Shown here: positions 61,767-64,000 of the stretch, piece by piece
Layout of the letters: the number at the start of each line of letters is the position of its first letter
Numbering within the stretch: position 1 is the first letter of the stretch
Assembly: GCA_044464765.1 (NCBI GenBank)
Contig: JBIQKZ010000005.1
Location: 124,001 to 188,000 of the forward strand
DNA from: JBIQKZ01 sp044464765
GTDB lineage: Bacteria; Pseudomonadota; Gammaproteobacteria; Burkholderiales; Burkholderiaceae_B
Direction of reading: 5' to 3'
DNA length: 64,000 bases
The notes under the pieces: model-generated
Database searches by the model: none
The model's input: only the letters and a program-made list of their open reading frames with translations
What the model was told of the DNA's origin: nothing
Program-made: the position numbers and the translations under genes

Positions 61767-62312
61767 ATGAGCAAAGACAAAGCAGCGACCAGACGGCACG
61801 CCAGAAGCACGGCGCCCTATTTACCCTCAGGGCTGGACCTCGAACATTACGCTCCCGCGTATTTCACGTTCATTGCCACCAAGCTGGCTTCGGGGGCCGC
61901 CGGGGTCTATCGCAAGCATTTTGGCGTGGGTATCGAGATCTGGCGTGTGTTGGTCATGCTGGCGCTGGACGAAAAGGTGTCCGTCAATATGGTGTGCCGC
62001 CTGATCGGCATGGACAAGGGGTCGGTCAGCCGCTGCTTTAAAAGCATGCATCAGAAAGGTCTGATCTCGTTCTCGCACGATCCGAACGACGGTCGCGTTC
62101 GCTATGCGACCCTCACGGCGGCGGGACGCGAAAAACATGATCAAATCAAGGCCATTGCCCTGGAGCGCGAGCGCGAATTCCTGTCGTGCATCACGCCCGA
62201 GGAAGCCGAACAACTTATTGGTTTGCTCCACCGTTTGTACGCCAATTTGCCCAATGTCGAACGGGCAACCCAGGCGTATCTGCGCGAGCACGTCACCAGT
62301 CATAAAGCATAA
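61767..62312 (+). CDS. MarR-family regulator within the P450 operon
   Basis: A 181-residue MarR protein; the winged helix is VNMVCRLIGMDKGSVSRCFK followed by the wing HDPNDGRVRYATLTAAGREK. N-terminal residues 1-25 are basic and disordered-looking. Lying between ferredoxin and ferredoxin reductase genes, it probably represses the operon through the inverted repeat at 60093 and is released by an aromatic acid. Binding is inferred. Confidence 0.88.
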   Translation: MSKDKAATRRHARSTAPYLPSGLDLEHYAPAYFTFIATKLASGAAGVYRKHFGVGIEIWRVLVMLALDEKVSVNMVCRLIGMDKGSVSRCFKSMHQKGLISFSHDPNDGRVRYATLTAAGREKHDQIKAIALEREREFLSCITPEEAEQLIGLLHRLYANLPNVERATQAYLREHVTSHKA

Positions 62313-62333
62313 GCCGTTTTCAAAGGATAGGAA

Positions 62334-63551
62334 GTGAAGAAGATCGTTGTAATCGGCGGCGGGCATGCCGCCGCCCAGTTCTGCGCCAGCCTGATCGAGG
62401 CCAAATGCGAGGCGCAACTGGTTTTGGTCAGTGATGATACGCATCTGCCGTACCAGCGGCCGCCGCTGTCCAAAACCTACCTGAAAGACGAGCAGCCCGC
62501 CCCCGCCTGGCTGCGTGGGGAAAGCTATTACACCGACAATGGCGCCGACGTGCATCTGGAGGCCCGGGCGGTTGCCATAGATCGTCAGGCGCGCACGGTT
62601 CAGCTTCATGATGGCCGGACACTGCCCTACGACCAACTGGTGCTGGCGACCGGCACCCGGGCCCGTCGCCTGCCCATGTTGGCGGAATCGCACGACAACG
62701 TTCATACCTTGCGCTCCCTGGGCGATGCCGCGCGTTTGCGCCGGCAGTTGCACGAGGCAGCCAACGTCGTGGTCATTGGCGGTGGATTCATCGGCCTGGA
62801 AATCGCGGCTACTGCGGGGCAGTTGGGCAAGAAAACAACCGTGCTTGAAGCCGCCGACCGGCTGCTCGGGCGCTCGGCCTCGCCGGAGGTGTCCGCCTAC
62901 CTGCTGCGCAAGCATGGCGACGCGGGCGTGGACATTCGGCTGGGCGCGGCGGTGGACCGCGTCGAGGCCCAGGAGGGTCGCGTGACAGGCGTCTGGGTGG
63001 GGCAGGACCACTTCCCGGCGGATGTGCTGGTGATCGGTATCGGCGCCGAACCGAACGACGAACTGGCGCGCGAAGCGGGCCTGGATTGCGACAACGGCAT
63101 TGTGGTGGATGACTGCATGCGCACCAGCGATCCCAACATACTGGCAATTGGCGACTGCACCGCCTTCCCGTCAGCGTGGCTGGGGCGTCGCATTCGCCTG
63201 GAATCCGTTCAGAACGCCAATGATCAGGCGCGCTGCGCGGTTCTTTGCATCAAGGGCGAGCCGCAACCGTATTCCGCCCTGCCGTGGTTCTGGTCGGACC
63301 AGGGCGGCGTACGGCTTCAAATTGCGGGCGTGCCCGACAGTAGTCACCGCCGCGTGCTGCGCGGGGATCCGTCTGACGACAAGTTTTCGGTCTTGTATTT
63401 TAGCGGCGATGGCACGCTAAGCTGCGTCGAATCGATTAATGCCGCCCCCGATCATATGGCGGCGCGCAAGTTGATCGCAGGACGCAAGCCCATACCCGAG
63501 GATCAGGCGGCGGATGCGTCCGTGCCGCTCAAGACTCTGGATCAAGCCTGA
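62334..63551 (+). CDS. FAD-dependent ferredoxin reductase
   Basis: A 405-residue NAD(P)H:ferredoxin reductase of the putidaredoxin-reductase type. FAD motif KKIVVIGGGHAAAQFCASL, LVLATGTRARRLP, NAD motif NVVVIGGGFIGLEIAATAGQ, second FAD motif ILAIGDCTAFPSAWLG, and the reductase C-terminal domain (PYSALPWFWSDQGGVRLQIA). Begins with GTG after AGGAA. It completes the electron chain to ferredoxin and P450. The last ~20 bp overlap the convergent MFS gene. Confidence 0.92.
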   Translation: MKKIVVIGGGHAAAQFCASLIEAKCEAQLVLVSDDTHLPYQRPPLSKTYLKDEQPAPAWLRGESYYTDNGADVHLEARAVAIDRQARTVQLHDGRTLPYDQLVLATGTRARRLPMLAESHDNVHTLRSLGDAARLRRQLHEAANVVVIGGGFIGLEIAATAGQLGKKTTVLEAADRLLGRSASPEVSAYLLRKHGDAGVDIRLGAAVDRVEAQEGRVTGVWVGQDHFPADVLVIGIGAEPNDELAREAGLDCDNGIVVDDCMRTSDPNILAIGDCTAFPSAWLGRRIRLESVQNANDQARCAVLCIKGEPQPYSALPWFWSDQGGVRLQIAGVPDSSHRRVLRGDPSDDKFSVLYFSGDGTLSCVESINAAPDHMAARKLIAGRKPIPEDQAADASVPLKTLDQA

Positions 63552-64000
63552 TGTAGCGCGCCCGGCCGGCGCACATGCCGAAGTAGAACGAGCCGATGAG
63601 CACCAGGGCGAAGAACACGGCCACCCCATGCCAGTGGCCGAAGTATTCGTGCAGCAGGCCGACGATAAGGGGTCCGGTTGCCGCAATGATGTAGCCCCCG
63701 CCTTGCGCCATGCCCGACAGCGCCGCCGCAACCTGCGCGTTGGGCGCACGCAGAACCAGCAAGGCCAGGGCAATACTGAAGACACCGCCCAGCCCAAGCC
63801 CCATGACACACGTATAGACCCAGAGCAGGTCCAGCGACCCATAGAGCACGCCGGCCAGTCCGAGAAATGTGGCGATCAGCATCACGGCCAGCACGGCGCG
63901 CTGGTCCTTGCCGCGTGTGGCCGCCCACGCGCCGGTGAGCGACGTAATGAGCTGAACCGCCATGGTGACCGACAGCACAAAGCCCGCCGTCAGGGCCGAC
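63529..64000 (-). CDS. MFS transporter, C-terminal part (CynX/NimT-like; 5' end outside the window)
   Basis: The last ~157 residues of a major facilitator transporter, probably the CynX/NimT branch: hydrophobic helices VLAVMLIATFLGLAGVLYGS, VYTCVMGLGLGGVFSIALAL, AQGGGYIIAATGPLIVGLLH and VAVFFALVLIGSFYFGMCAG. The frame is open to the window edge. It might export or import the substrate of the P450 system next to it, but it is on the other strand. Confidence 0.82.
   Translation of the reverse strand, partial: SALTAGFVLSVTMAVQLITSLTGAWAATRGKDQRAVLAVMLIATFLGLAGVLYGSLDLLWVYTCVMGLGLGGVFSIALALLVLRAPNAQVAAALSGMAQGGGYIIAATGPLIVGLLHEYFGHWHGVAVFFALVLIGSFYFGMCAGRARYIRLDPES

Overview
The window is chromosomal DNA from a betaproteobacterium, most likely an Alcaligenaceae member (Bordetella/Pusillimonas/Achromobacter relatives). 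This rests on the gene content (AceK, Smg beside TopB and GluQRS, DUF1840, LeuA of the long type, argS-SPOR-dsbA order, UPF0280/DUF1185 genes) and on the fairly high GC content judged by eye; the genus cannot be resolved from the sequence alone. No rRNA, tRNA, CRISPR array or intact insertion sequence was seen.

Layout. 1-5.0 kb: end of AMP nucleosidase, an IclR regulator, then a collapsed aromatic-catabolism locus (a truncated ABC binding protein fused to pieces of an FAD monooxygenase and a DUF2783-like protein, followed by intact VOC and fumarylacetoacetase genes) and two wrecked toxin-antitoxin modules. 5.0-15.2 kb: housekeeping genes (SET methyltransferase, topB, gluQ, smg, thiolase, aceK, an MBL hydrolase, a DMT exporter). 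15.2-24.4 kb: a catabolic island of lower GC (FAD monooxygenase, DUF2783, a three-part TRAP transporter, VOC, an MBL-fold protein, MarR, an alpha/beta hydrolase and a LigE-like GST). It is bounded by a perfect 29-bp direct repeat and sits between two convergent genes whose stop codons fall inside that repeat. 24.4-48.1 kb: mostly core genes (LysE exporter, metC, dsbA, argS, leuA, rpoN, bfd/bfr, prfC, rhlE, a LemA/TPM operon, ALDH, fdxA), interrupted by a 1303-residue secreted Rhs protein that ends in a Tle1-like lipase domain.

48.2-55.7 kb: a TetR-controlled operon resembling reductive nicotinate catabolism: 6-hydroxynicotinate-reductase-like Fe-S flavoprotein, ApbE-like UPF0280 protein, two DUF1185 proteins, enamidase, and a class III CoA-transferase. 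The inferred logic is ring reduction, hydrolytic ring opening with loss of ammonia, and activation of a dicarboxylate to its CoA ester. 56.0-60.0 kb: membrane/GTPase genes (DUF3482, DUF2868, DUF1232, YeaQ). 60.1-63.6 kb: a complete P450 system (CYP199-like P450, [2Fe-2S] ferredoxin, MarR, ferredoxin reductase) behind a perfect inverted-repeat operator. The window ends inside an MFS transporter gene.

Two features stand out beyond the genes. First, three copies of a ~190-bp structured repeat (33952-34150, 34236-34432, 55795-55981) have a conserved core but terminal, inner and apical stems that differ between copies while remaining self-complementary; all three lie between convergent genes. Second, the 29-bp direct repeats date the 9.2-kb island as a clean insertion into an otherwise contiguous gene pair.
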